Assembly: GCF_001592205.1 (NCBI RefSeq)
Contig: NZ_BCWM01000001.1
Location: forward strand, 248,001 to 312,000
Origin: Brevundimonas vesicularis NBRC 12165
GTDB taxonomy: Bacteria > Pseudomonadota > Alphaproteobacteria > Caulobacterales > Caulobacteraceae
Direction of reading: 5' to 3'
DNA: 64,000 nt
Under the pieces are notes generated by a model. The model ran no database searches. It saw only the letters and a program-made list of their open reading frames with translations, and had not been told where the DNA came from. This document shows positions 16,472 to 25,672 of this stretch, in pieces (positions within the stretch are counted from its first letter, which is position 1; each line of letters opens with the position of its first letter). Both the position numbers and the translations under genes were made by a program.

Positions 16472-16696
16472 ATGAACGACGACACGCCTGCGATCACCGA
16501 GGAAATGGTCGAGCTTCACGCGCGGGTGAACCATCTGCGCCAGGAACACGCCGACCTTGACGCCTCGATCGAGGCCCTGGGTCAGGCCGCCATTCCCGAT
16601 CAGCTGATGATCGCCCGGCTGAAGCGCAAGAAGCTGGCGCTGAAGGACGAGATCGTGAAGCTGGAAGACCGCATCCTGCCCGATATCATCGCCTGA
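16472..16696 (+). CDS. DUF465 (YdcH-like) small protein
   Basis: A 74-residue protein with the DUF465 arrangement: ELHARVNHLRQEHADLDASI, then DQLMIARLKRKKLALKDEIV. It is a paralogue of the 57-residue protein at 15068 but longer at both ends. GGAGATGACACG precedes ATG. It probably belongs to the ubiX transcript. Function is unknown. Confidence 0.87.
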   Translation: MNDDTPAITEEMVELHARVNHLRQEHADLDASIEALGQAAIPDQLMIARLKRKKLALKDEIVKLEDRILPDIIA

Positions 16697-16864
16697 TCTG
16701 GCCGGCCGGGCGGCAGGTTCCGCCCTGCGACCATCCGCCGCCCTGCCCTAGCCCCAAAGTCGCCAAAGCCAGCAGGCATAAGCCGCCCTCCCACGGAACG
16801 CCGTGCGCTGTCGGGGCGCCGCTTCCTTCATTCCAGAGCGTAGAGACGCTGGAGAGGCCGCCGA

Positions 16865-17506
16865 ATGCGACGCCTGCTATCCAACGCGCCGATGGCGCGG
16901 TGCAAGACCCTGTTGATCCACTCCGGCCAGACGGCCGCCTTCGCCGCCGTGGCCGTTTTCGCCGCCGCCGCCGCGCCAAATGCTGCGCGCGAGGCCGCCT
17001 TGCCGCCGCCGACCCAGATCGCCGCGCCGGTCTCGCCGCCCCTGAAGGCCGAGGTCGAAAAAGCCGGGCCGATCACGCGCCAGATCGCCTTCACCGCCCC
17101 GGTGCGCGGCTATGCGATCAACTCGCCATTCGGCCTGCGCAAACTGGCCATCGAAGCCAAGGCGCGCGCGCACAAGGGCGTCGACATCGCCGCGCCGAAA
17201 GGCACGACCGTCTTCACCGCCGCCGAGGGCGAAGTCATCCGCACGGGCTACGACCCCCAAGGCTATGGCAACTTCATCGAGGTGCGCCACCCCAACGGCA
17301 TGAGCACCCTGTACGGCCACCTCAGCCGGATCGATGTGGCGAACGGCGATGCGGTCGCGCCCGGTCAGCGCATCGGTCTGGTCGGCTCCACAGGCTATTC
17401 CACCGGCCCGCACCTGCATTTCGAGGTCCGTCGCGGCGGCGCCCAGGTCAATCCGACCAAGGTGGTCGATCGCCATTTCGAAGTAACGGTGAAGGCCAAG
17501 GCCTGA
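16865..17506 (+). CDS. M23 family metallopeptidase (LytM domain)
   Basis: A 213-residue exported peptidoglycan hydrolase. A positively charged N-terminus and hydrophobic segment (about residues 24-38) act as signal or anchor, then a linker, then the LytM domain. Zinc ligands and catalytic His are intact: HKGVDIAAPKG (H and D), LYGHLS and GPHLHFEVR. Because these residues are all present it should be active rather than a degenerate activator like NlpD/EnvC. Substrates of the family are peptide crosslinks of peptidoglycan. Confidence 0.92.
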   Translation: MRRLLSNAPMARCKTLLIHSGQTAAFAAVAVFAAAAAPNAAREAALPPPTQIAAPVSPPLKAEVEKAGPITRQIAFTAPVRGYAINSPFGLRKLAIEAKARAHKGVDIAAPKGTTVFTAAEGEVIRTGYDPQGYGNFIEVRHPNGMSTLYGHLSRIDVANGDAVAPGQRIGLVGSTGYSTGPHLHFEVRRGGAQVNPTKVVDRHFEVTVKAKA

Positions 17507-17572
17507 CGCGCATTGCGTTGCGACGCGCGCCGCAAACGTCCTAGTGTCCCTCACGTTCTGGGAGGGATGGAC

Positions 17573-19459
17573 ATGAACAAGATCGTCGCCGCCGTCGTCG
17601 CGGGCCTGCTGGCCGCCACGCCCATCGCCGCCTCGGCGCAGGACTACGGGCGCTACAGCGACGCCGCCGCACAGGCCGAGCTGTCGCGCCTGGCGGATGT
17701 GCAGATGGCGGTCATGGTGCCGATGCGCGACGGCGTGGGACTGGCCACCAATGTCTATCGCCCCAAGAACGCATCCGGCCCCTTGCCGACAGTGTTTGTC
17801 CGCACGCCTTATAACGAGCTGGCGTACAACGCCCGCACCACACGCTCGGCCCTGAGCTGGGTCAGCAAGGGTTATGCCTTCGTCATCCAGAACGAGCGGG
17901 GACGGTATTTCTCGGGCGGCGACTATCAGATCCTGGGCTATCCCCAGACCGACGGCTATGACGCCCTGACGTGGATCGCGGCCCAGCCGTGGTCGAACGG
18001 CAAGGTCGGCACCTTGGGCTGTTCGTCCTCCGCCGAATGGCAGCTGGCCCTGGCGGCCCAGAACCACCCCGCCCACGCCGCCATGGTGCCCCAAGCTTCG
18101 GGCGCCGGCATCGGCAAGGTCGGACGGTTCCAAGAACAGGGCAACTGGTACACCGGGGGCGTGCCGCGCAACCTGTTCTTCGTGTGGCTTTACGGCGTGG
18201 ACAATCCGCAGCGCGCCCAGATCCCGATGGATATTGACCAGGAAACCCGCGCCCGGATCGTCCGCTACAACGACCTGGACGCCAAGAAGCCGGATGTGAA
18301 TTGGCCCAGCCAGATCCGGCATCTGCCGGTCAATGACATGCTGAAGGACCTGGGCGAGCCGGCCGGCACGTTCGAGGAACTGATCGCGCGCACCCCATCC
18401 GATCCGGCCTGGCGTCAGGGCGGCCTGTATCACGACGACATGGGCTGGGGCGTGCCGTCCCTTTGGTTCAACAGCTGGTATGACGTCTCCATCGGGCCGA
18501 ACATGGAGCTGTTCAACCACGCCCGATCCACGACCCAGGATCGCGAGGCGGCCGAGAACCAGTACGTCGTGGTCGGCCCCAACAACCACTGCGCCTTTGG
18601 CGGCCTGGGGCCGAACTACAAGTCGGGCGACCGCCCGCTGGGCGACGCCACATTCGACAGCGACGCCCTGGTGCACGCCTGGTTCGATCGCTGGCTGAAG
18701 GGCGAGCGCCGCGCCTTCCCCGAGAGCACGCCGCACGTGCAGTATTTCAACATGGGCGAAAACGCCTGGCGCACGGCCGCGCAGTGGCCGCCGGCCGGGG
18801 TCAAGACGGTGCGGATGTATCTGCGCTCGGGCGGTGCGGCCAACAGCCTGAACGGCGACGGCCTGCTGAGCCTTCAGGCGCCGCCCGCCGGCGAGCCGGC
18901 CGACCGCTATCGCTATGATCCGATGAACCCGGTCCAGACCATCGGCGGCGGCGATTGCTGCAACGGTGGGCTGGTCACGGCCGGGGCCTTCGATCAGCGA
19001 CCGATCGAAGCGCGCAACGACGTGCTGGTCTATACGTCGGAGGCGCTGACCGAGCCAATGCAGGTCACCGGCTTCATCGACGCGGTGCTGAAGGTGTCGT
19101 CCTCTGCGCCCGACACCGATTTCGCGGTCAAGCTGGTGGACGTGGCGCCGGACGGCACGGCCTATATCCTGGGCGACACCATCATGCGGGCGCGCTATCG
19201 CAACGGCTATGACCGCCCCGCGCCCCTGACGCCGGGACAAGTGGCGACCGTGCAGCCCACGCCGCTGACTATCAGCAACACCTTCCAGCCCGGTCACCGT
19301 ATCCGGGTCGAAGTCACCAGCTCCAACTTCCCAAAGTTCGTGCGCAACCTGAACACGGGCGGACCGAACGAAACCGAGAGCCAGGGCGTGGTCGCCGACA
19401 ACGCCGTCCATCACGCGGGTGACGACGCCTCCTATATCGACCTGCCTGTGGTGAAATAG
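17573..19459 (+). CDS. Secreted CocE/NonD-type alpha/beta hydrolase (peptidase S15 family)
   Basis: A 628-residue exported hydrolase. A signal peptide (MNKIVAAVVAGLLAATPIAASA) precedes the S15 domain (MVPMRDGVGLATNVYRP, FVRTPYNE, VIQNERGRYFSGG). The nucleophile Ser should be in TLGCSSSAEW. SWYDVS and GPNNHCAFGG probably hold the Asp and His of the triad. A C-terminal beta-jelly-roll follows (DTDFAVKLVDVAPDGTAYIL). The family includes acyl-amino-acid and ester hydrolases; the substrate is unknown. GGGAGGG favours the ATG at 17573 over 17567. Confidence 0.9.
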   Translation: MNKIVAAVVAGLLAATPIAASAQDYGRYSDAAAQAELSRLADVQMAVMVPMRDGVGLATNVYRPKNASGPLPTVFVRTPYNELAYNARTTRSALSWVSKGYAFVIQNERGRYFSGGDYQILGYPQTDGYDALTWIAAQPWSNGKVGTLGCSSSAEWQLALAAQNHPAHAAMVPQASGAGIGKVGRFQEQGNWYTGGVPRNLFFVWLYGVDNPQRAQIPMDIDQETRARIVRYNDLDAKKPDVNWPSQIRHLPVNDMLKDLGEPAGTFEELIARTPSDPAWRQGGLYHDDMGWGVPSLWFNSWYDVSIGPNMELFNHARSTTQDREAAENQYVVVGPNNHCAFGGLGPNYKSGDRPLGDATFDSDALVHAWFDRWLKGERRAFPESTPHVQYFNMGENAWRTAAQWPPAGVKTVRMYLRSGGAANSLNGDGLLSLQAPPAGEPADRYRYDPMNPVQTIGGGDCCNGGLVTAGAFDQRPIEARNDVLVYTSEALTEPMQVTGFIDAVLKVSSSAPDTDFAVKLVDVAPDGTAYILGDTIMRARYRNGYDRPAPLTPGQVATVQPTPLTISNTFQPGHRIRVEVTSSNFPKFVRNLNTGGPNETESQGVVADNAVHHAGDDASYIDLPVVK

Positions 19460-19533
19460 GCGCCCCCGCGCCGAAGTCGCTGGCGTCCCCTGTCGTCGGA
19501 TTCTAGGCTGACGACAGGGATTTGGGAGGCGAC

Positions 19534-20481
19534 ATGGCGGCGTTGACGCTGGATGGGGTGAACAAGCGATACGGCGATTTCCACGCCGTGCGCGATCTGA
19601 GTTTTCAGGTCGAGAAGGGGTCGATCTGCGGCTTTCTGGGGCCGAACGGGGCGGGCAAGACCTCGACCCTGCGGATGATCCTGGGGTTGCAGCCGGCGAC
19701 GTCGGGGCGGATCGAGATCCTGGGCGCCGACGACGGGCGCAAGGTGCGCGATCGGATCGGTTTCCTGCCCGAGGAACGCGGCCTCTATAAAAAGATGACG
19801 CCGGTCGAGGCCATCGCCTTCTTTGGCGCGCTGAAAGGCCTGCCGGTCGCCGAAGGCCGCAAGCGCGCCAAGACCCTGCTGGAGCAGCAGGGGCTCGGCG
19901 AGGCGCAGAGAAAGAAGATGAAGGAGCTGTCCAAGGGGATGGCGCAGAAGGTGCAGCTGATCGCCTCGGTCGTGCACCAGCCTGAGTTCGTCATCCTGGA
20001 CGAGCCCTTCTCCGGTCTGGACCCGATGAACCAGCAGGGCCTGGAAGCGATGATTCGCGGGCTGGCCGCGAACGGCGCCACGGTGCTGTTCTCCACCCAC
20101 GTGATGCAGCATGCCGAGCGGCTGTGCGACAAGGTCGTGCTGCTGGCGCGTGGCAAGAAGGCGTTCGAGGGGACGGTGGATCAGGCCAAGGCCACCTCGC
20201 CGCGCTTCCTGGATCTGGATGGTGCGATCAGCGCGGACGCCGCCGCCGCCCTGCCCGGCGTGGCGGGCGTCGAGACCCTGTCCGACGTGGATGGCGTGCG
20301 TCGCCTGAAGATCGCCTTGGCACCCGGCGCTGGGGGTCAAGATACGTTGAAGACGGCCTTCCTGAACGGCCTGGACGTGCGGGGCTTTGCGCTCAAGGAG
20401 CCGACGCTGCACGACGCCTTCATCGGCCTGACCGGGGACCATCCCGACCAACCCGTCGCATCCGTGGAGGCTGTCCGATGA
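19534..20481 (+). CDS. ABC-2 type transporter, ATP-binding protein (NatA-like)
   Basis: A 315-residue ATPase. It has Walker A GPNGAGKTST, Q-loop GFLPEERGLY, signature ELSKGMAQKV, Walker B FVILDEPFSGLDP and switch His in STHVMQ. The C-terminal ~90 residues form the extension typical of NatA-like exporters (ending LKEPTLHDAFIGLTG). It pairs with the permease gene that overlaps its stop codon. The family exports Na+, lipids or drugs; the substrate is not evident. A protein start at 19522 is possible but 19534 (MAALTLDG) is closer to relatives. Confidence 0.92.
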   Translation: MAALTLDGVNKRYGDFHAVRDLSFQVEKGSICGFLGPNGAGKTSTLRMILGLQPATSGRIEILGADDGRKVRDRIGFLPEERGLYKKMTPVEAIAFFGALKGLPVAEGRKRAKTLLEQQGLGEAQRKKMKELSKGMAQKVQLIASVVHQPEFVILDEPFSGLDPMNQQGLEAMIRGLAANGATVLFSTHVMQHAERLCDKVVLLARGKKAFEGTVDQAKATSPRFLDLDGAISADAAAALPGVAGVETLSDVDGVRRLKIALAPGAGGQDTLKTAFLNGLDVRGFALKEPTLHDAFIGLTGDHPDQPVASVEAVR

Positions 20482-21836
20482 ACCGCACGCTGCTGATCGC
20501 GCGACGCGAATATGTCGCCTACGCCAAGACCGTCGGCTTCTGGCTGTCGCTTCTGGCCTTTCCCCTGTTCGCCGTGCTGGGCGGCGGCATTCCGGCGCTG
20601 ATCAAGGCCTCCGAGCCGATCAAGTCGGTGGCGGTGATCGAGGAAGGCCCCAATGCCACGGGTCTGGCCGCCGCCGTTCGCGCCTCTCTGCAAGCGGATG
20701 TGGATCGTCAGAACGAACGCCTGCGCGAAGCCGCTGAAAAGGGACAGGCCGGCGCCGGGCGCGCCGTCGCCTCCATCACCGGCCCCAAGATCCGTCTGGT
20801 CGACGCGCCGCCCGCCATCGCCGACGCCGTCGGCCCGGCCCGTGACGAGGCGATCCGCAAGGCGCTGGACAAGCAGACCTCGAAGGCCAGGCGCCTCGAC
20901 GCCGTGGTCTTCCTGAGCCGCACGGATGGCAAGCCCGCCGCCCAGGTCTGGACCGCGCGCGCCACCGACAATGACGTCTCCGGCTTTGTCCGCAACGCCC
21001 TGCGTGATGCGCGGCGCACCGAGCTTTTGACTGCAGCCGGGGTCGCCCCGGCCGTGGCGCAGGAGGTTCAGACCTTCCGGCCCGATGTGAAGTCCTTCTC
21101 GCCCAGCGCCGCCAGCGGGGGCGAGGTGTCGATGCGTGACCGAATCCCGTCCTTCATCGGCCTGGGCGTCGGCTTCCTCTTGTGGTCGCTGGTGATCACC
21201 GGCGCCTCCATCCTGCTGAACAGCGTGATGGAGGAGAAGTCGAACAAGATCCTGGAGGTGCTGCTGTCCTCGGCCTCGGCGACCGAAATCCTGACGGGCA
21301 AGGTGCTGGGCGTGGCGCTGCTGACCCTGACGGTCATGGGGGTCTGGGGCGGGATCGGGGCCTTCACCCTGATTTCAGCATCGCCCGAGACGGCCGCGAC
21401 GGTCGGACAGGTGCTGCTGCACGACGGCCTGATCTTCTATTTCATCGCCTATATGGTCGGCGGCTACCTGATGTATGCGGTGCTGTTCGCGGCCATCGGC
21501 GCCTTCTGCGAGACGCCGCGCGACGCCCAGACCCTGATGGGGCCGATCATGATGATCCTGGTCGTGCCGATCCTGGTGATGCAGATGGCCCTGACCAGCC
21601 CGGATGCGCCGGTGGTCAAGGTTCTGTCCTGGATCCCCTTCTTCACCCCCTTCCTGATGAGCGCCCGCGCGCCCAGCGATCCGCCGCTGGTGGAGGTGAT
21701 TCTGACGCTGATCGGCATGTTCGCGACCGCCGCCTTCATGGTGTGGATCGCCGGGCGGGCGTTCCGCGCCGGCGCGCTGTCAGACGTGAAGCTGAGCTGG
21801 AAGAGCTTCGGCCGGGCGATTACCGGACGGGCGTAG
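20478..21836 (+). CDS. ABC-2 type transporter permease (NatB-like)
   Basis: A 452-residue membrane protein translationally coupled to the ATPase gene (ATGA overlap). One N-terminal helix (GFWLSLLAFPLFAVLGGGIP) is followed by a ~170-residue extracytoplasmic domain and five or so further helices, the layout of NatB/YhaP permeases. EEKSNKILEVLLSSASATEI is the conserved coupling region. It works with the upstream ATPase as an exporter in the inner membrane. Confidence 0.92.
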   Translation: MNRTLLIARREYVAYAKTVGFWLSLLAFPLFAVLGGGIPALIKASEPIKSVAVIEEGPNATGLAAAVRASLQADVDRQNERLREAAEKGQAGAGRAVASITGPKIRLVDAPPAIADAVGPARDEAIRKALDKQTSKARRLDAVVFLSRTDGKPAAQVWTARATDNDVSGFVRNALRDARRTELLTAAGVAPAVAQEVQTFRPDVKSFSPSAASGGEVSMRDRIPSFIGLGVGFLLWSLVITGASILLNSVMEEKSNKILEVLLSSASATEILTGKVLGVALLTLTVMGVWGGIGAFTLISASPETAATVGQVLLHDGLIFYFIAYMVGGYLMYAVLFAAIGAFCETPRDAQTLMGPIMMILVVPILVMQMALTSPDAPVVKVLSWIPFFTPFLMSARAPSDPPLVEVILTLIGMFATAAFMVWIAGRAFRAGALSDVKLSWKSFGRAITGRA

Positions 21837-21849
21837 GCAGCACGGTTGT

Positions 21850-21930
21850 CCCCTCCCTGTCGCGTCGCGATGGGGAGGTGGCGCCGCGCTTCTTCTGTGG
21901 GACTTCATGAGTCCTCCACCACGCTCCGCA
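21850..21930. repeat. Diverged REP-like element
   Basis: CCCTCCCTGTCGCGTCGCGATGGGGAGG-type stem followed by TGGCGCCGCGCTTCTTC, a diverged copy of the element at 5099-5150 (GGGGAAGTGGCGCGGCGCTTCTTC). It lies between the ABC permease and the rpsU terminator. Confidence 0.55.
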
Positions 21931-21943
21931 GAAATGAAACGCA

Positions 21944-21979
21944 AAGAAAAAGGCCGCTTCCCGAAGGAAGCGGCCTTAA
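21944..21979 (-). terminator. Intrinsic terminator of rpsU
   Basis: On the minus strand AAGGCCGCTTCC-TTCG-GGAAGCGGCCTT is a perfect 12-base-pair stem with a stable TTCG loop, followed by TTTC. It starts about 24 bases past the rpsU stop codon. Confidence 0.88.
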
Positions 21980-22002
21980 ATCTTTGGGCTTTCGCCGGGG
22001 TC

Positions 22003-22245
22003 TTAACGACCGCCGGGAACGCGCGGCTTGGGCGCGGGCAGCAGGCCCTCGCGCTGCATGCGCTTGCGCGCCAGCTTGCGGGCGCGACGGATGGCTTCGG
22101 CCTTTTGACGGGCGCGCTTTTCCGAGGGCTTCTCGAAGTGCACGTGGCGCTTCATTTCACGGAAGCTGCCCTCGCGCTGCATCTTCTTCTTCAGGGCTTT
22201 GAGCGCTTGGTCGACGTTGTTGTCGCGAACGAAAATCTGAACCAG
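22003..22245 (-). CDS. rpsU: 30S ribosomal protein S21 (apparent CTG start)
   Basis: An 80-residue S21 with the typical sequence [40 protein letters not shown] and a long basic C-terminal helix. The conserved N-terminus of S21 is [10 protein letters not shown], and the codon at its Met position is CTG. AAAGGAG lies eight bases upstream of this CTG. There is no ATG, GTG or TTG in frame between that site and the conserved residues, and the next in-frame start, ATG at 22299, would place the ribosome binding site inside the gene. CTG initiation is therefore the best reading. Confidence 0.88.
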   Translation of the reverse strand: MVQIFVRDNNVDQALKALKKKMQREGSFREMKRHVHFEKPSEKRARQKAEAIRRARKLARKRMQREGLLPAPKPRVPGGR

Positions 22246-22433
22246 GTTAAACTCTCCTTTGGCCGCCCGCCGCGTCCTGTGAGGGAGACGGGCGAACAAA
22301 ATAAAATCGTCTTCCGACAGCCGGGCTCTCGGATGAAGGCGCGCTGATACACGAGCCGCCTCCTTCTGTCCAGATCGTCGCGACCATTCTTCAAGGCTCG
22401 AAACGCCATGACGACCGGCGTATGATCGCCCTT

Positions 22434-23081
22434 ATGACCGAGACGACAGACTGGGCCGACCGGACCGAACAGACCGTGCTGGACGCCGCCATCGCCCGCG
22501 CGCCCGCCCTGGGCTGGAGCGCGCGTCTGGTGCGCGAAGCCTGCGAGGCGTCCGGACTATCGCAGGGCGACGAGGAACTGCTGCTGCCCAACGGCGCGCG
22601 CGATCTGGCGGCCCTGCTGTCGCGCCGCCACGATGCGCGAGCGCTGGCGGCTCTGGATGAAATCGACGCCAAGTCGCTGAAGATTCGCGAGCGAATCGCC
22701 CGCGCCGTGTCCGAGCGGATGGAGGCCGGCGCCGCCGATCTGGAGGCCACGCGTCGCTGCGCCGCCTTCCTGGCTATACCCGTCAACGCCGACCTGGGCC
22801 TGAAACTGGCCTGGGAGAGCGCGGATCATCTGTGGCGCTGGGCCGGGGACGAGGCGACCGACTGGAATCACTATTCGAAGCGGACGATCCTGTCGGGCAT
22901 CCTGATTCCCGCCCTGACCATGCGCTGGTTCGACGGCCGCGAAGCGGCGGAGGCCTTCGTCGCCCGCCGGATCGAAAACGTCATGGCCTTCGAGAAGTGG
23001 AAGGCGGGCAAGGATTTCGACGCGCCGTTCCGAAAGGTCAGCGATGCGCTGAGCCGCATGCGGTATGGGGCGAGGGCGTAA
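22434..23081 (+). CDS. COQ9 family protein
   Basis: A 215-residue protein with the COQ9 pattern: an N-terminal TetR-like helical region (QTVLDAAIARAPALGWS) and a conserved C-terminal segment with ESADHLWRWAGDEATDWNHY, SKRTILSGIL and FIENVM-like RRIENVMAFEKWK. COQ9 binds lipid intermediates and assists the COQ7 hydroxylation step of ubiquinone synthesis. It is divergent from rpsU, as in several alphaproteobacteria. ATG 22422 is an alternative start; neither has a strong ribosome binding site. Confidence 0.88.
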   Translation: MTETTDWADRTEQTVLDAAIARAPALGWSARLVREACEASGLSQGDEELLLPNGARDLAALLSRRHDARALAALDEIDAKSLKIRERIARAVSERMEAGAADLEATRRCAAFLAIPVNADLGLKLAWESADHLWRWAGDEATDWNHYSKRTILSGILIPALTMRWFDGREAAEAFVARRIENVMAFEKWKAGKDFDAPFRKVSDALSRMRYGARA

Positions 23082-23148
23082 GGCGAACGCGTCAAGGTTG
23101 CCGAAAAGCGCAACCGATGCGACCCTTCGTTTCAACGGAGGGTGTGGG

Positions 23149-23328
23149 ATGCGACAGACTATCGCCTTGAGTGGCGTAGGCGTTTTGGCAGGGTCGGCGC
23201 TTTTGGGCGCACTTTCTTACCAAGAGCCGCCGTCACGAGTGAAGCCGAAGGTCTGTTGGGTCGAGAGCAAACCGATTCCCAACGGCGTGCTCAATTTCGT
23301 GCGGTGTAACGCGACCAAGGTCGGCTGA
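23149..23328 (+). CDS. Small hypothetical exported protein
   Basis: A 59-residue protein. Residues 1-22 form a hydrophobic signal or anchor segment (RQTIALSGVGVLAGSALLGA), and the mature part has two cysteines (KVCWVES, FVRCNATK) that could pair. GGAGGGTGTGGG precedes ATG. Its stop codon abuts the 3' end of the convergent purK. I do not recognise a family. Confidence 0.55.
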   Translation: MRQTIALSGVGVLAGSALLGALSYQEPPSRVKPKVCWVESKPIPNGVLNFVRCNATKVG

Positions 23329-24411
<1,083 letters not shown>

Positions 24412-24903
24412 TCAGTCCTCGACGGTTTCTGCGACGGATTCGGTCTGGGCGGCGCGGAAGGCGGCCAGGCGTCCGGCCAAGCCCTCGTCCGACAGGGCCA
24501 GGATCTGGGCGGCCAGGATGCCGGCGTTGGCGGCGCCCGCCTCGCCGATGGCCAGGGTGGCGACCGGAACGCCCGCCGGCATCTGAACGATCGACAGCAG
24601 ACTATCCATGCCCTTCAGCGCCTTGGACTGGACCGGCACGCCCAGCACCGGCAGTTCGGTCATGGAGGCGGCCATGCCCGGCAGGTGGGCGGCGCCCCCT
24701 GCCCCGGCGATGATGACCTTGTATCCGGCGGCCTTGGCGCCCGTGGCGAACTCGACCAGGCGTTGGGGCGTGCGGTGGGCGCTGACGACCTTGGCGTCCC
24801 AGGCGACGCCCAGTTGATCCAGGCGATCGGCGGCCAACTTCATGGTCGGCCAGTCGGACCGGCTGCCCATGATGATCGCCACCGGGGTTTCGGAAGTCGC
24901 CAT
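24412..24903 (-). CDS. purE: N5-carboxyaminoimidazole ribonucleotide mutase
   Basis: Converts N5-CAIR to CAIR; 163 residues from ATG 24903. Class I PurE motifs are clear: [22 protein letters not shown] with the catalytic His, [14 protein letters not shown] and [20 protein letters not shown] in sequence. A longer frame upstream begins inside the noncoding region and is not needed. It is the first gene of the purE-purK operon. Confidence 0.96.
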   Translation of the reverse strand: MATSETPVAIIMGSRSDWPTMKLAADRLDQLGVAWDAKVVSAHRTPQRLVEFATGAKAAGYKVIIAGAGGAAHLPGMAASMTELPVLGVPVQSKALKGMDSLLSIVQMPAGVPVATLAIGEAGAANAGILAAQILALSDEGLAGRLAAFRAAQTESVAETVED

Positions 24904-25086
24904 GTCTGCAAGGCCCCTCGCGGAAAGGCGCCGGTTACAGCACGCGGGTGACGCCCGCAACCGCAACACCGTGATTTCAGCCGCGTCGGCCCGTAATGTC
25001 GGCCTTCAATGTCGGCGGATCACGCTCTACCATCGTTCGACCGCGCGACGCAGACTGAGTCGCGCCTTCGGAGCCATCCCTGCGCC

Positions 25087-25650
25087 GTGACCGACGTGGC
25101 CGAACACGACCTGACCGCCGAGATCGCGCGCCTGCGCGTCGAGCTGGAAGCGTGGAAGACGCGCGCCGCGGCCGCCGAGGCCGCCGCCGACCACGATGTG
25201 CTGACCCCCGCCCTGAACCGGCGCGGCTTCATCACGGCGATGCAGCGGACCATGGCTTATTGCCAGCGGCACGGGGTGCCGGCGGTGCTGCTGTATCTGG
25301 ATATGGACGGGTTCAAGAGCGTCAACGACAGCCTGGGCCATGCCGCCGGCGATGCGGCCCTGGTCGCGGTGGCGGAGCTGTTCCTGGCCAATCTGCGCGA
25401 GTCGGATGCGGTGGGGCGGCTGGGCGGCGACGAGTTCGCCCTGCTGATGTTGCACGCAGGCTATGAAGAGGGCCGGGCCAAGGCGCGTCAGTTGGCCGAG
25501 GCGCTGAAGACCGAGGGCTTCGTCTGGGACGGCCAGAAAACCGAACTGGGCGGCTCGTTCGGGGTGCGCGCCTGGGACGGCCATACCGACGCCGAGGTGT
25601 GGCTGACCGAGGCCGACGCCGCCATGTGGGTGAGGAAGAAGGGGCGCTGA
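25087..25650 (+). CDS. Short diguanylate cyclase (GGDEF domain)
   Basis: Makes cyclic di-GMP from two GTP. From GTG 25087 the protein is 187 residues: a short coiled coil (LTAEIARLRVELEAW) and a single GGDEF domain. DHDVLTPALNRRGF opens the domain, LYLDMDGFKSVND binds metal, and the active site GGDEF is intact at about residues 113-117. RESD five residues earlier is a product-inhibition I-site (RxxD). There is no sensory domain, so control may come from protein partners or localisation. ATG 25009 would add 26 residues; neither start has a strong ribosome binding site. Confidence 0.88.
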   Translation: MTDVAEHDLTAEIARLRVELEAWKTRAAAAEAAADHDVLTPALNRRGFITAMQRTMAYCQRHGVPAVLLYLDMDGFKSVNDSLGHAAGDAALVAVAELFLANLRESDAVGRLGGDEFALLMLHAGYEEGRAKARQLAEALKTEGFVWDGQKTELGGSFGVRAWDGHTDAEVWLTEADAAMWVRKKGR

Positions 25651-25672
25651 GGCCCCTTCCCGCCCCTGCCGC

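Noticed and set aside
16877..19414. 845-residue open frame on the minus strand
   Set aside because: It is antisense to the M23 peptidase and the CocE-type hydrolase, which carry real motifs. Its translation is a low-complexity His/Arg/Gly/Asp-rich shadow typical of GC-rich genomes.
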